Below are positions 45,679-54,255 of a stretch of 64,000 nucleotides of DNA, one piece after another; within the stretch, counting starts at the first letter, position 1; each line of letters begins with the position of its first letter. The notes below the pieces were generated by a model. It was given only the letters and a program-made list of their open reading frames with translations, did no database searches and was not told where the DNA came from. The translations under genes were made by a program, and so were the position numbers. This stretch comes from Gilichinskyi gelida (lineage in GTDB: Bacteria > Acidobacteriota > Thermoanaerobaculia > Gp7-AA8): positions 1-64,000 of the forward strand of contig JBBPII010000017.1 in the NCBI GenBank assembly GCA_038040385.1. Reading direction: 5' to 3'.

Positions 45679-46626
45679 ATGGGCAGCTCGCTCCGCATGA
45701 TGCGCGTCATCGACTCCCACACCGCGGGTCAGCCGACTCGGGTGATCGTCGAAGGCGGCCCCGACACCGGCAGCGGTCCGCTGGCCGAGCGCCGCGAACG
45801 GCTGCGCAAGACGTCCGATCGCCTCCGCGCCGCGGTGGTCGGCGAGCCGCGCGGCTCCGACGCGCTGGTCGGCGCGCTGCTCTGCACACCGTCCGACCCC
45901 ACCTGCACCGCCGGGGTGATCTTCTTCGACAACGTCAGCTTCCTCGACATGTCCGGCCACGCCCTGATCGGGCTGATGGCCACGCTCGAATACCTCGGCC
46001 AGATCAAGAGCGGCGTCCACCGCATCGAGACGCCCGTCGGCATCGTTACCGCCGAGCTGCATCCCACCGGCGACATCTCCATCCAGAACGTGGCGAGCTT
46101 CCGGCATCGGAAGAACGTGACCGTCGATCTCAACGGATCGGGGACGTTCACCGGCGACGTGGCGTGGGGCGGCAGTTGGTTTTTCATCGCCGGGAATCAG
46201 GGCGAGGACCTGAGCGTCGAGCGCGTCGAGCGGCTGACCGAGGTCACGCGGCAGATCCGCCAGGCGCTGGCGCGCGACGGCGTCACCGGCCCGGCCGGCG
46301 AGGAGATCGACAACATCGCGCTCTTCGGCCCGCCGCGCCGCCGCGACGCCAACAGCCGCAATTTCGTCCTGCGCTCCGGCAAGTCATACGGCCGCTCGCC
46401 GTGCGGGACCGGCACCAGCGCCAAGCTGGCCTGCATGTTCGAAGACGGCGTCATCGCCGAGGGGCAGACCTGGCGGCAGGAGAGCATCATGGGGACGGTG
46501 TTCGACGGCTCGGTCAACATCGTCGACGGCGCCATCCTCCCGACCATCCGCGGCACAGCCTACGTGACCGCCGAGTCGATGCTCATCGTCGACGAGCGCG
46601 ATCCGTTTTGTTGGGGAATGGGGTAG
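45679..46626 (+). CDS. Proline racemase family, 4-hydroxyproline epimerase-like
   Basis: 315 aa. The second active-site motif SPCGTGTSAK is intact. The first, normally MCGHG, reads DMSGHALIG, with Ser in place of Cys. From memory, Ser/Cys members of this family act as 4-hydroxyproline epimerases, while Cys/Thr members are trans-3-hydroxyproline dehydratases. No hydroxyproline catabolic genes are adjacent. TAGAAT lies 9 nt before the ATG. Confidence 0.85.
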   Translation: MGSSLRMMRVIDSHTAGQPTRVIVEGGPDTGSGPLAERRERLRKTSDRLRAAVVGEPRGSDALVGALLCTPSDPTCTAGVIFFDNVSFLDMSGHALIGLMATLEYLGQIKSGVHRIETPVGIVTAELHPTGDISIQNVASFRHRKNVTVDLNGSGTFTGDVAWGGSWFFIAGNQGEDLSVERVERLTEVTRQIRQALARDGVTGPAGEEIDNIALFGPPRRRDANSRNFVLRSGKSYGRSPCGTGTSAKLACMFEDGVIAEGQTWRQESIMGTVFDGSVNIVDGAILPTIRGTAYVTAESMLIVDERDPFCWGMG

Positions 46627-46628
46627 CG

Positions 46629-46735
46629 GAGTGCGGGCGTCTCCGCCCGCACCGAGCGGGCGTCTCGCCCGATCGCTAGAGGCTGGGCGCCGGGCGAGGA
46701 CGCCCGACGCGCGCGGGCGGGACGCCCGCACTCCT
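46629..46735. repeat. GGAGTGCGGGCGTCT palindromic repeat, copy 2
   Basis: Ends GGAGTGCGGGCGTCTCCGCC and GGCGGGACGCCCGCACTCC match copy 1 at 22778-22879. The left part lies between genes. The right part is translated as the last ~20 residues of the oxidoreductase at 46676. Confidence 0.85.
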
Positions 46736-47665
46736 GAGCACCACCTTCCCCAATAAGTGCCTCTTCTCCACGCGCTCATGCGCGAAGCGCGCTTCTTCGA
46801 GATCGAAGACGGCGGCGATCGGGATCTGGAGCTCCGACTCTTCGATGGCGCGGCGGAGGCGCTCGAACTCGCGCACGCCGGCAACGGCGTCGTAGGCCTT
46901 GATCCGAATCCCCTTGCGTTTCCTCGGCTCGGGCTCGATGCCGTTCGGGTACGCGGCCCGACCGCCTTTGCGCAGGGCATCGAGGCAGCGGGTCAGCTCC
47001 TTGCCGCCGGTGAAGGCGAGGACGGCGTCGATGCCGCCGGGGGCTAAGCGGTGGGCGGCGGCGACGATGTCGCCGCGCTTGCCGTTGACCGCGGCGTCCG
47101 CGCCGAGGCGGCGGGCGAAGTCCTGCCCGGCGCGTCCGGACGCCGTAGCGAGCACGCGGGCGCCGCGCAGTTTGGCGAACTGCACGGCGAGCATGCCGAC
47201 GTTCCCGCTCGCGCCGTGGATGATGACGCTCTCGCCCGCCTCGAGGCCGAGCGCGTCGTCGACGCCTTGCAGCGCGGTGAGAGCGATGACCGGAACGGCG
47301 CCCGCTTCGAGCGGATCGAGCCCTTCCGGAACCGGCGCCACTTTCGACGCCGCGACCGCGACGTACTCGGCGTAGAAGCCGCCCTTCGGGTTGTCGTAGC
47401 TGTACGAATAGACGCGATCGCCGGCGCGGAGCCGGCGCACGCGCGAGCCGACCGCCACGACTGTGCCCGCGCCGTCGACGCCGAGGACCAGGGGAAAATC
47501 GTCGTGTTCCGCCCACGCTCCTGAGCGCGCCTTCGCATCCCACACGCCGACGCCCGCGATGTCGACGGCGATCAGCACCTCCTGCGCGTTGGGCTTCGGC
47601 ACCGGCAGGGTGTGGACGGTCAGGACCTCCGGCGGGCCGAAGCGGTCGATTGCCGCGGCGCGCAT
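46676..47665 (-). CDS. Zeta-crystallin/quinone-oxidoreductase-like dehydrogenase
   Basis: About 329 aa, a medium-chain reductase without zinc ligands. The nucleotide motif is IIHGASGNVGMLAVQFAKLR. The protein should end near LLGKVVLR; the extra tail SAGVPPARVGRPRPAPSL is encoded by the palindromic repeat. The start MRAAAIDRFGPPEVL at 47665 matches the family; an upstream ATG at 47719 would add 18 residues. It reduces quinones or enones with NADPH (family knowledge). Confidence 0.85.
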   Translation of the reverse strand: MRAAAIDRFGPPEVLTVHTLPVPKPNAQEVLIAVDIAGVGVWDAKARSGAWAEHDDFPLVLGVDGAGTVVAVGSRVRRLRAGDRVYSYSYDNPKGGFYAEYVAVAASKVAPVPEGLDPLEAGAVPVIALTALQGVDDALGLEAGESVIIHGASGNVGMLAVQFAKLRGARVLATASGRAGQDFARRLGADAAVNGKRGDIVAAAHRLAPGGIDAVLAFTGGKELTRCLDALRKGGRAAYPNGIEPEPRKRKGIRIKAYDAVAGVREFERLRRAIEESELQIPIAAVFDLEEARFAHERVEKRHLLGKVVLRSAGVPPARVGRPRPAPSL

Positions 47666-47848
47666 GAACCGCGGAATGGCGAAGCGGGGGCTCACTTCCG
47701 TAACTTCGTCGGTGTGCATGACGTCTCGTACTCGGATGCACGACGCCATGCGAAATTCAATCCGTCTTCGCCTCGATCAACGTTTTTTTCACATTCGGGC
47801 GCCCGCACCGCTGACGCCGGTCGCGGATGATGACGGACGGTGACAACC

Positions 47849-47974
47849 ATGACGCAGCCCGCATCGATCCACGAAAAGCCCCTCGCCGTCCGCCGCCGCG
47901 CTGCGTTCATCGGCGTGTCGATCTCCTGGACCCTGGCTGCGCTGTTCCTGGCGCTGGCGATTCATTCGCTGTAG
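47849..47974 (+). CDS. Possible 41-aa single-pass membrane protein
   Basis: A short frame encoding a hydrophilic N-terminus with RRR followed by one membrane helix (FIGVSISWTLAALFLALAIH). GGTGA lies about 5 nt before the ATG. The positive-inside arrangement and the ribosome-binding site support translation. It converges with the decayed methyltransferase. Confidence 0.45.
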   Translation: MTQPASIHEKPLAVRRRAAFIGVSISWTLAALFLALAIHSL

Positions 47975-48653
47975 GCCGCGCGCGCGGTGCCGGCGCTCGC
48001 CACGATCTCCAGCACCGCGGGGCTGACCATTCGCGCGTGCGGCGCGGAGGCCTGCGCCGCGAACTCGTCGCGAATGACGTCCGCGCGCTCCTCGGTCAGC
48101 TCACCGAGGTCGACCAGCCGCTGCGCGCCGACCTCGACGAAGGCCTTCGGCCACTGGAACATGAAGTCGGCCGGCGTGATCACGTCAATGTACGGCCGCA
48201 GCGATTCGATGCGAAAGCCGCTCTCCTCGAGCCAGCCGATCAGCGGACGCGCGATGTCGGGCTCGCCGCCGCTGGCGCGCCAACTGCGCATGACGGTTTG
48301 CACGAATTCCTCGAAAATCGGCGAACGGAGACCGGCAGCGCGTCGGCATCGAGATCGACCTGCCGCGCGGTGATGTTCGTCAGCCCGTTGCGCACGGCCG
48401 CGCTGCGCAGCGCGTCGAGGAACCGCGCGGAGCGGTCGACCGCCACCACCCGCCCGCCCGCGCCGGCGATCTCCGCGAGATCGAGCGCCGCGTAGCCGGG
48501 CCCGCAGCCGACGTCAAGCAGCGTCTGCCCGGCGGTGAAGCCGACGCGGGTCCAGGCGTCGAGGGCGCGCGAGCGCCAGACGCGATGCTGCAGGCCGAGG
48601 CGCGCCAGCTCCTGGTCGTGCGTGCCGAGAACGTAGTCGTCGGTGATGGTCAT
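47962..48653 (-). pseudogene. Class I SAM methyltransferase pseudogene
   Basis: The N-terminal half (from ATG 48653) has LDVGCGPGYAALDLAEIAGA, VVAVDRSARFLDALR and DLDADALPVS. At about 48320 the frame breaks. The C-terminal half continues in another frame from FEEFVQTVMRSWRASGGEPD to a stop at 47962. Roughly 50 residues normally joining the two halves are missing, so this is a deletion with frameshift. Confidence 0.7.
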
Positions 48654-48691
48654 GGTCCTACAACACGCCGAGCGCGCGCTGCGTTCGCGCG

Positions 48692-49132
48692 CTACGTGCC
48701 GATGTCCTCGTTCCAGAGATCTGGATGCTCGCGGATGAACCGCGTCATCAGCTCGACGCACGTGGGATCCTGCACCACTTCCACGGCGACGCCGCGCGCG
48801 CGCAGCAGCTCTTCCTCGCCGAGGAACGTGCGGTTCTCGCCGGCGATCACCCGCGGGATGCCGTACAGGAGAATTGCGCCGCTGCACATGGCGCACGGAG
48901 AGAGCGTGGTGTAGATGACGCTCTCGCGGTAGACCACGGCCGGCTGCCGTCCGGCATTCTCCAGCGCGTCCATCTCGCCATGCAGGACCGCGCTTCCCTT
49001 CTGCACGCGCCGGTTGTGGCCGCGGCCTATGATGCGGCCGCGATGGACGAGCACCGATCCGATCGGAATCCCGCCCTCGGCGAGACCCTGCCGCGCCTCA
49101 GCGATCGCGGCCTGCATGAATTCGTCGGTCAC
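48692..49132 (-). CDS. Yeast-type cytosine deaminase-like nucleoside deaminase
   Basis: 146 aa of the CDA/TadA fold. Zinc site: His-Ala/Gly-Glu as LHGEMDALENAGR, with Cys pair TLSPCAMCSGAILLYGIPRV. The C-terminus (GENRTFLGEEELLRARGV and MTRFIREHPDLWNEDIG) closely resembles yeast Fcy1 rather than bacterial TadA. Probable reaction: cytosine to uracil. GTG start at 49132 overlaps the stop of the upstream DUF3185-like gene (GTGA). Confidence 0.8.
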   Translation of the reverse strand: MTDEFMQAAIAEARQGLAEGGIPIGSVLVHRGRIIGRGHNRRVQKGSAVLHGEMDALENAGRQPAVVYRESVIYTTLSPCAMCSGAILLYGIPRVIAGENRTFLGEEELLRARGVAVEVVQDPTCVELMTRFIREHPDLWNEDIGT

Positions 49133-49347
49133 GCGCGCTTCCGCGCTCCGACAATGATCAGCGCGACGCCGCCGGCGATCAGAATCCCGCTGACCACCGG
49201 CGGGACGCGCTGGCGATCGGTCGTCTCCACTCCGACCGAAATGGACCCCGCGGTGAAGCCGTGCTTCTCGCGGTGCGGAATGGGAACGAACAGCGACAGC
49301 AGGCCGAGGACAAGAAGAAGGGCTCCGACGATCAAAAGTGCGCGCAT
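49129..49347 (-). CDS. Small two-helix membrane protein (DUF3185-like)
   Basis: 72 aa with two membrane helices (about 2-18 and 50-66) and a short polar loop. The proportions resemble DUF3185. It is translationally coupled to the deaminase gene downstream. A perfect 43-bp inverted repeat lies just upstream. Confidence 0.65.
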   Translation of the reverse strand: MRALLIVGALLLVLGLLSLFVPIPHREKHGFTAGSISVGVETTDRQRVPPVVSGILIAGGVALIIVGARKRA

Positions 49348-49361
49348 GCGCGAATCGTACG

Positions 49362-49474
49362 CCGATGTCATCCCGAGCGTGAGAGAGGGATCGGTGTGGG
49401 TGGGGGGTGCGAAGGTCGTGTTTTGGCGCCACCCACCCACACCGATCCCTCTCTCACGCTCGGGATGACATCGG
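49362..49474. repeat. Perfect 43-bp inverted repeat with 27-nt loop
   Basis: The left arm 49362-49404 and right arm 49432-49474 are exact reverse complements (CCGATGTCATCCCGAGCGTG... at the left end). It starts 15 bp from the small membrane gene and ends at the base before the spermidine-synthase-like stop codon. It may terminate that transcript, and is a further palindromic family. Confidence 0.92.
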
Positions 49475-51010
49475 TTAGCGCCGCAGCAGCGTGTCGACCG
49501 GCGCGTAATCGTCGGTCAGGACCGGGTCGGCGCCTGACGACGGCGGCCGCGCCAGCATCGTCGACGCCGCGGCGCGCAGGTCGGCCCACGGCAAGGGCGT
49601 GGCCCGCGCCATCAACTCCTCCTTGGAGACGGGATTCACGGTGTTCATGGCGAAGAACTCGGTGAACGACGGCCCGGCGAAGACCAGCACCGTGGGAAAC
49701 ACCTCCGCCAGCGTGCGGTGAATGGCCCGGGAGATCGGCGCGTCGCTCTTCGCGTAGAGGTGGAAGTGCAGGACGCCGCCGCGGTTGAGGCGGCGCTTGG
49801 CGATCTCGAAAAACTCGCGGGTGACCAGGTGCGGCGGGATCGTCGATCCGTACCGGTTCGTGGTGTAGCTGTCGATGAAGATCAGGTCCCACGCCGCGGG
49901 AGCGGTGCGGAGGAACACCCGTCCGTCGCTGACGTGAATCCGCAGCCGGTCGGATGGAGCGACGAAGAAGAACCGCGCCGCGACGTCGACCACCACCGGG
50001 TCGAGCTCCACCGCCTCGAGGGCCATGTCGGGATACAGCCTCGCGAACTGCTTGACGGCCGTGCCGCCGCCCAGGCCGATCATCAGCATCGAGCGCGCCG
50101 CGGGATGGATCAGCTTCGCGATGTGGAGGTAGTTCGCATAGTCGAGGCCCGCGCCGTTCGGATCGCGCATGGACATCGACGTCTGCGTGGCCGTACGATC
50201 GAACTGCAGGACGCGAATCGTCCCGCCCGCATGCTCCCGCACCATCACGTGGTGATACGGGCTGTCGCGCACGAACAGGAGGCCGCCCGCACCGGCCGGC
50301 ACCAGTCGGCCGGCGGCGGCCGACGCGGCATAGACGATCGCCGCCGCCGCCGCGGCGCCGCCCACCATCACCGCCAGCCTCCTCGGCAGCTCGCCGATCA
50401 GCACGAACAGCGCGGCGAGGAACATCGTGACGGCCAGCACCAGCACCGTCCGATCGATGCTCTTCAGCCAGTCGAGCAGCACGAAGGCGCTGGCGATGGT
50501 CCCGGCGATGCTCCCGATGGTCGACAGCGCGGAGATCGATCCGGCCGTGCTGCCGCTGTGCGCCGTTTCCGAGGCGAAGAGCCGGACGGCGACCGGCGTC
50601 ACGGCGGAGAGGAAGAGCGTGGGGATGAAGAAGAGCGACGCCGTGGCGATCAGCGCGTGCAGCGACGCCGAGGCCGCCGACTCGGCGATGCGCGGCGAGA
50701 CGATGTGGTCCAGCCACGGCACGGCGACCATCATCGCCGCCGCCGACAGCAGCAGCGCCGCCAGCGTCCGCCGCGACGGCCAGCGGTCGCCCAACCGCCC
50801 GCCGCTCCAGTAACCGATGCTCATCGACGTCATGAAGACGGCGATGACCGTGGTGGTTTCGCGCAGCGCGGTGCCGAAGCTGCGACCCACGATGCGGAAC
50901 GCCGCAACCTCCAACGCCATGAGCGCGGCGCCGGCCAGAAAGACCGCGGTGCGGACGGTGATCCGAGAAAGCAGGGAAAAAGGATAGCGGTCATGGTAGA
51001 AAATAACCAT
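49475..51010 (-). CDS. Membrane-fused spermidine synthase-like protein
   Basis: About 511 aa. The N-terminal 230 residues form about seven to eight membrane helices of the kind fused to spermidine-synthase domains. The C-terminal half has the SAM-type motif MLMIGLGGGTAVKQFARLYP, VELDPVVVDVA and the acidic DLIFIDSYT. Polyamine synthesis is not certain for these fusions. The ATG at 51010 overlaps head to head with the ATG of the divergent gene at 51009, so a later start is possible although no better one is visible. Confidence 0.8.
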   Translation of the reverse strand: MVIFYHDRYPFSLLSRITVRTAVFLAGAALMALEVAAFRIVGRSFGTALRETTTVIAVFMTSMSIGYWSGGRLGDRWPSRRTLAALLLSAAAMMVAVPWLDHIVSPRIAESAASASLHALIATASLFFIPTLFLSAVTPVAVRLFASETAHSGSTAGSISALSTIGSIAGTIASAFVLLDWLKSIDRTVLVLAVTMFLAALFVLIGELPRRLAVMVGGAAAAAAIVYAASAAAGRLVPAGAGGLLFVRDSPYHHVMVREHAGGTIRVLQFDRTATQTSMSMRDPNGAGLDYANYLHIAKLIHPAARSMLMIGLGGGTAVKQFARLYPDMALEAVELDPVVVDVAARFFFVAPSDRLRIHVSDGRVFLRTAPAAWDLIFIDSYTTNRYGSTIPPHLVTREFFEIAKRRLNRGGVLHFHLYAKSDAPISRAIHRTLAEVFPTVLVFAGPSFTEFFAMNTVNPVSKEELMARATPLPWADLRAAASTMLARPPSSGADPVLTDDYAPVDTLLRR

Positions 51011-51848
51011 GAACCGACTCTCGATTGCCCCTCTCCTTCTCCTCGTCGCGGCGCCGGTGCTTGCAGCCACTGCGCCGACCGCGGTCTATATCCCGGTGGC
51101 CGGGACGATCAGCAACGCATCGACCGCCTACACCACCTCGTTCCGTCTCACCAACCGCCTCGGCGTCCGGCAGCTCGTCCGCGCGGACTGGATCGCGCGC
51201 GACGGCGTGGGATCGCGCGAGAACGCGTTCCGGATCGACCTCGCTCCCAACGAGACCCGCCTCATCTTCAGCACCTTCCCCATCGCCGGCTTTCCTCCCA
51301 CCCTCGGCGCGGTGAAGTTCGTCGCCGTCGAGGATGACGGCTCATTCGATGCCACGGCATCGATGGAGGCCAGCGCCGTGATCAACGCCACGCGGCTCGC
51401 CGACTTCGCGGGGCTCACCGAGGCCGTGCCCGGCGTTCCGGTCGCCGACATGCGCGGCGGAGACGCCTCCGGCGAGATGGTCTTCTATCCCGTCCTGATT
51501 CCGTCGTTCCTTCCGCCGGGCGTGCCGAAGGCGCGCGCCAACTACGGGATCGTGAACGACGCCGGCGTGGCGAATACGTTCGTGGTCGAGGCGCGCTTCG
51601 TCGTGCACAACGGAATCGCCGCGAACCCGCGCGAGGAAACGGTGATCGTTGCCGCGCACGGGATGGTGCAGCGGCCGCTGCTCACCTTCGGCTCGCCGGT
51701 CGACGACACCGGCGTGATCGTGACCATCCGCCGCCTCGGGACATCCGACGGCCTCTGGACCGCGTACGTCTCGTCGATCGACGGCACGACCGGCGACGCC
51801 ATGCTCGTGCCGCCGCTGCCGCGCAACGGGCGGCTGGAGATCGAGTAG
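51009..51848 (+). CDS. Secreted beta-rich protein of unknown function
   Basis: 279 aa with a signal peptide (MNRLSIAPLLLLVAAPVLA). The mature part begins YIPVAGTISNASTAYTTSFR, a pattern of adhesin-like or surface beta domains seen in Acidobacteriota. No cysteines or catalytic motif stand out. Its start codon shares two bases with the opposite gene's start. TAGAAA lies 6 nt before the ATG. Confidence 0.7.
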   Translation: MNRLSIAPLLLLVAAPVLAATAPTAVYIPVAGTISNASTAYTTSFRLTNRLGVRQLVRADWIARDGVGSRENAFRIDLAPNETRLIFSTFPIAGFPPTLGAVKFVAVEDDGSFDATASMEASAVINATRLADFAGLTEAVPGVPVADMRGGDASGEMVFYPVLIPSFLPPGVPKARANYGIVNDAGVANTFVVEARFVVHNGIAANPREETVIVAAHGMVQRPLLTFGSPVDDTGVIVTIRRLGTSDGLWTAYVSSIDGTTGDAMLVPPLPRNGRLEIE

Positions 51849-51851
51849 CGG

Positions 51852-52232
51852 TCAGCCCATGTCGTAGAAGAACTCTTCGCGGACGATCCTCCCGTCCTTC
51901 ACCGTGTACAACGCGACCTCGTCGAACTTCGACCGCTGCCCTTTTCTCGGCCCGTCCTTCGCCGTGGTCTCGTAGTGGAAGATCACCGCGAAGCGGTCGC
52001 GATGCGGGTACGGCCCCTCGGCCGAGGCGTGGTGGATCTCGTTGTTGTCGTACCACCGCTTGTTCTTGGCCACGACGGCGTCGACGCCCCGCATCTCGGC
52101 GGGCACGCCGTCGCTGCCGATGGCCTCGACGCTGACGATGTCCGGGCTGTAAAGCGAGGCGATGGCGTCGAGGTTCAAGCCGTTCCGGCAGAACTCGACC
52201 AGTTTTTCTCCCACTGCTTTGGTGTCGTCCAT
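51852..52232 (-). CDS. SnoaL/NTF2-like fold protein
   Basis: 126 aa. VEFCRNGLNLDAIASLYSPD, then RFAVIFHYETTAKDG and EVALYTVKDGRIVREEFFYD, give the cone-shaped SnoaL-like fold. GGAGGAGG lies 5 nt before the ATG at 52232, one of the best ribosome-binding sites in the window. It is tail to tail with the secreted protein. Ligand or reaction unknown. Confidence 0.85.
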   Translation of the reverse strand: MDDTKAVGEKLVEFCRNGLNLDAIASLYSPDIVSVEAIGSDGVPAEMRGVDAVVAKNKRWYDNNEIHHASAEGPYPHRDRFAVIFHYETTAKDGPRKGQRSKFDEVALYTVKDGRIVREEFFYDMG

Positions 52233-52267
52233 GGAGACCTCCTCCTGATTCAAATGCGGTGCGAACT

Positions 52268-53170
52268 TTAACGCAGCGGGAAAACGCCAACCTTGTGCCA
52301 CGTACCCGGGCTGACGTCCTCGCGCCGCCAGGTGCCGTCGCAATTTACCAGCGCCGGATCATCCACGCGAACGCGAAGCTGAGCCGTCTCCGGAAGCGTC
52401 ATCCAGAAGTAACCCTCGTAGAAGGTTCCGTCGAAAGAGATGGCGCGCTCACGCCGGCCGCCGGATCGCGGGTCGGCGAAGTTCAACCAAAGGTCGTCGA
52501 TACGGCCGATCGGAAACGCGGCCTGACTTCCGCCGGCATCCAAATGCCAAAGCGTCGCGCCGCGGCAAAGGTCCACAGGACGCAGGAGATCCGCGCGTTG
52601 CCAATCCGCCGGCCACCATTCGATAGTGAGTGGAAAGACGACGAACACCCAGAAGAGATGCAAATAGACGGCAGTGGTGACGACGGCCAACGCGGACACA
52701 GCGCGCCGCGTGAGATCGGGCGTGTGACGAGCTCGCGCGGCGACGACAAGAAGGACGTTCATCGCGAGGGTCAGCGCGAACAGGCTCACGATGAGCCGGA
52801 GTGCGAGAACCGGCTCCTCCACCGAGCCACGAATGCGATCCGTGCGGCGGAGGGTCATGCCATAGAGCGGCAGGTAGACCATCACCGCTCCAACCAACAC
52901 GGCGACGATCAGAGTCGTTGAAATCACTCGGGCTGCCGCGGATCTCCTCCCGACCACCCTGAGAATGATCGCCGTCACGCAAGCGGCGACCATCGCCAGC
53001 ATTAGCACCAACTCTGCCCAGGGGTAAACGGAGAATGCGTTCCAGCCGCGGAGATCGGTCGGTGGCGGAGGGAAAGAGAAGGCGTCAAGGAGCCCGAGGC
53101 GCCAGAGAAGCGTCAGCGCCGTGAACGCCGCGGCGGCCGCGATGGCGATGCGGGCAATGGTGCGTGCCAC
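52268..53170 (-). CDS. Membrane protein with extracytoplasmic C-terminal domain
   Basis: 300 aa with four membrane helices (about 5-25, 50-70, 80-105 and 120-180 in two parts) and an outer domain of about 110 residues with two Cys (DLCRGATLW, VNCDGTW). No family recognised. The GTG start at 53170 has TTAGTT 7 nt upstream, again leaderless-like. Divergent from the dehydrogenase at 53214. Confidence 0.7.
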   Translation of the reverse strand: MARTIARIAIAAAAAFTALTLLWRLGLLDAFSFPPPPTDLRGWNAFSVYPWAELVLMLAMVAACVTAIILRVVGRRSAAARVISTTLIVAVLVGAVMVYLPLYGMTLRRTDRIRGSVEEPVLALRLIVSLFALTLAMNVLLVVAARARHTPDLTRRAVSALAVVTTAVYLHLFWVFVVFPLTIEWWPADWQRADLLRPVDLCRGATLWHLDAGGSQAAFPIGRIDDLWLNFADPRSGGRRERAISFDGTFYEGYFWMTLPETAQLRVRVDDPALVNCDGTWRREDVSPGTWHKVGVFPLR

Positions 53171-53213
53171 CCCGCCAAACTAAATGATTTGCCCAGAGCC
53201 ATACAATCCGCGC

Positions 53214-54224
53214 ATGACTTGGATGATCTACGGCGCGAACGGCTACACCGGCGAGCTCATCGCCCGGGAGGCCGTCCGCCGCGGCCACCGCCCGCTCCTC
53301 GCCGGCCGCAGCGCGGAGAAAATCGAGCCGCTGGCGCGCGAGCTGGGCTGCGAGTGGCGGGCGTTCCCGCTCGAGAAACCGCAGCTCGACGGCGTCTCGC
53401 TCGTCCTCCACTGCGCGGGACCGTTCATCCACACCGCGACGCCGATGGTGCGGGCGTGCCTCGCCTCCGGCGCGCACTACCTCGACATCACCGGCGAGAT
53501 CGCCGTGTTCGAGTCGATCTTCGCCCTCGACGACGACGCGAAGCGCGCCGGCGTCACGCTCCTGCCCGGCGTCGGATTCGACGTCGTTCCCACCGACTGC
53601 CTCGCCGCCATGCTCGCCGAGCGCCTCCCGAACGCCGACGAGCTGTGGCTCGCCTTCTACTCCGCCGGCAGCTCGCTCAGCCGCGGCACGATGAAAACGA
53701 TGATCGAGGGACTGCACCTGGGCGGCGCCATCCGCGAGAACGGGCGCATCAAGCGCGTGCCGATGGCCTACGACGTGCGCGAGATCCCCTTCTCCTGCGG
53801 CCCGCGGATGGCGATGACCATCCCGTGGGGCGACGTCGCGACGGCGTGGCGCACCACCGGCATCCCGAACATCCGCGTCTACAACGCCGCCTCCCCCCGC
53901 GCCATCGCGCGCGTGAAGCGCATGGCCCGCCTGCTCTCGCTCCTCCGCTTCCGCCCCCTCCGCCGCCTGCTCCAACGCGTCGCCGACCGCCGCACCGGCC
54001 CGCCCGAGGACGTCCGCGCCGCCGGGCGCACGTACCTCTGGGGCCGCGCCGCGCGCCGCGACGGCACCGAAGTGACGATGACGATGGAGACGCCCGAGGG
54101 CTACGCGTTCACCGTGCTCTCCGCGGTGGGCGCGGTGGAGCGGGTGCTGGAAGGGGGCGTCGCCGCCGGGAGCCTCACGCCGGCGCGGGCGTTCGGGGCG
54201 GGATTCGCGGGAGAGGTAGCTTGA
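53214..54224 (+). CDS. Saccharopine dehydrogenase-like NAD(P)-binding protein
   Basis: 336 aa. The Rossmann motif MIYGANGYTGELIAREAVRRG begins the protein, followed by LAGRSAEKIEPLAREL and the family segment VLHCAGPFIHTATPMVRACL and GAHYLDITGE. These trans-acting enoyl reductase or saccharopine-reductase-like proteins have varied substrates. TACAAT lies exactly 6 nt before the ATG, with no Shine-Dalgarno. Confidence 0.88.
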   Translation: MTWMIYGANGYTGELIAREAVRRGHRPLLAGRSAEKIEPLARELGCEWRAFPLEKPQLDGVSLVLHCAGPFIHTATPMVRACLASGAHYLDITGEIAVFESIFALDDDAKRAGVTLLPGVGFDVVPTDCLAAMLAERLPNADELWLAFYSAGSSLSRGTMKTMIEGLHLGGAIRENGRIKRVPMAYDVREIPFSCGPRMAMTIPWGDVATAWRTTGIPNIRVYNAASPRAIARVKRMARLLSLLRFRPLRRLLQRVADRRTGPPEDVRAAGRTYLWGRAARRDGTEVTMTMETPEGYAFTVLSAVGAVERVLEGGVAAGSLTPARAFGAGFAGEVA

Positions 54225-54249
54225 AAGACCTGTCCGTTCAAGCTAGTCT
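54221..54249 (+). promoter_or_regulatory. Promoter of the antitoxin-toxin pair
   Basis: TTGAAA (54221-54226), 17 bp, TAGTCT (54244-54249), then 6 nt to the ATG at 54256. The transcript would begin at or next to the start codon. Confidence 0.7.
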
Positions 54250-54255
54250 AGCCAT

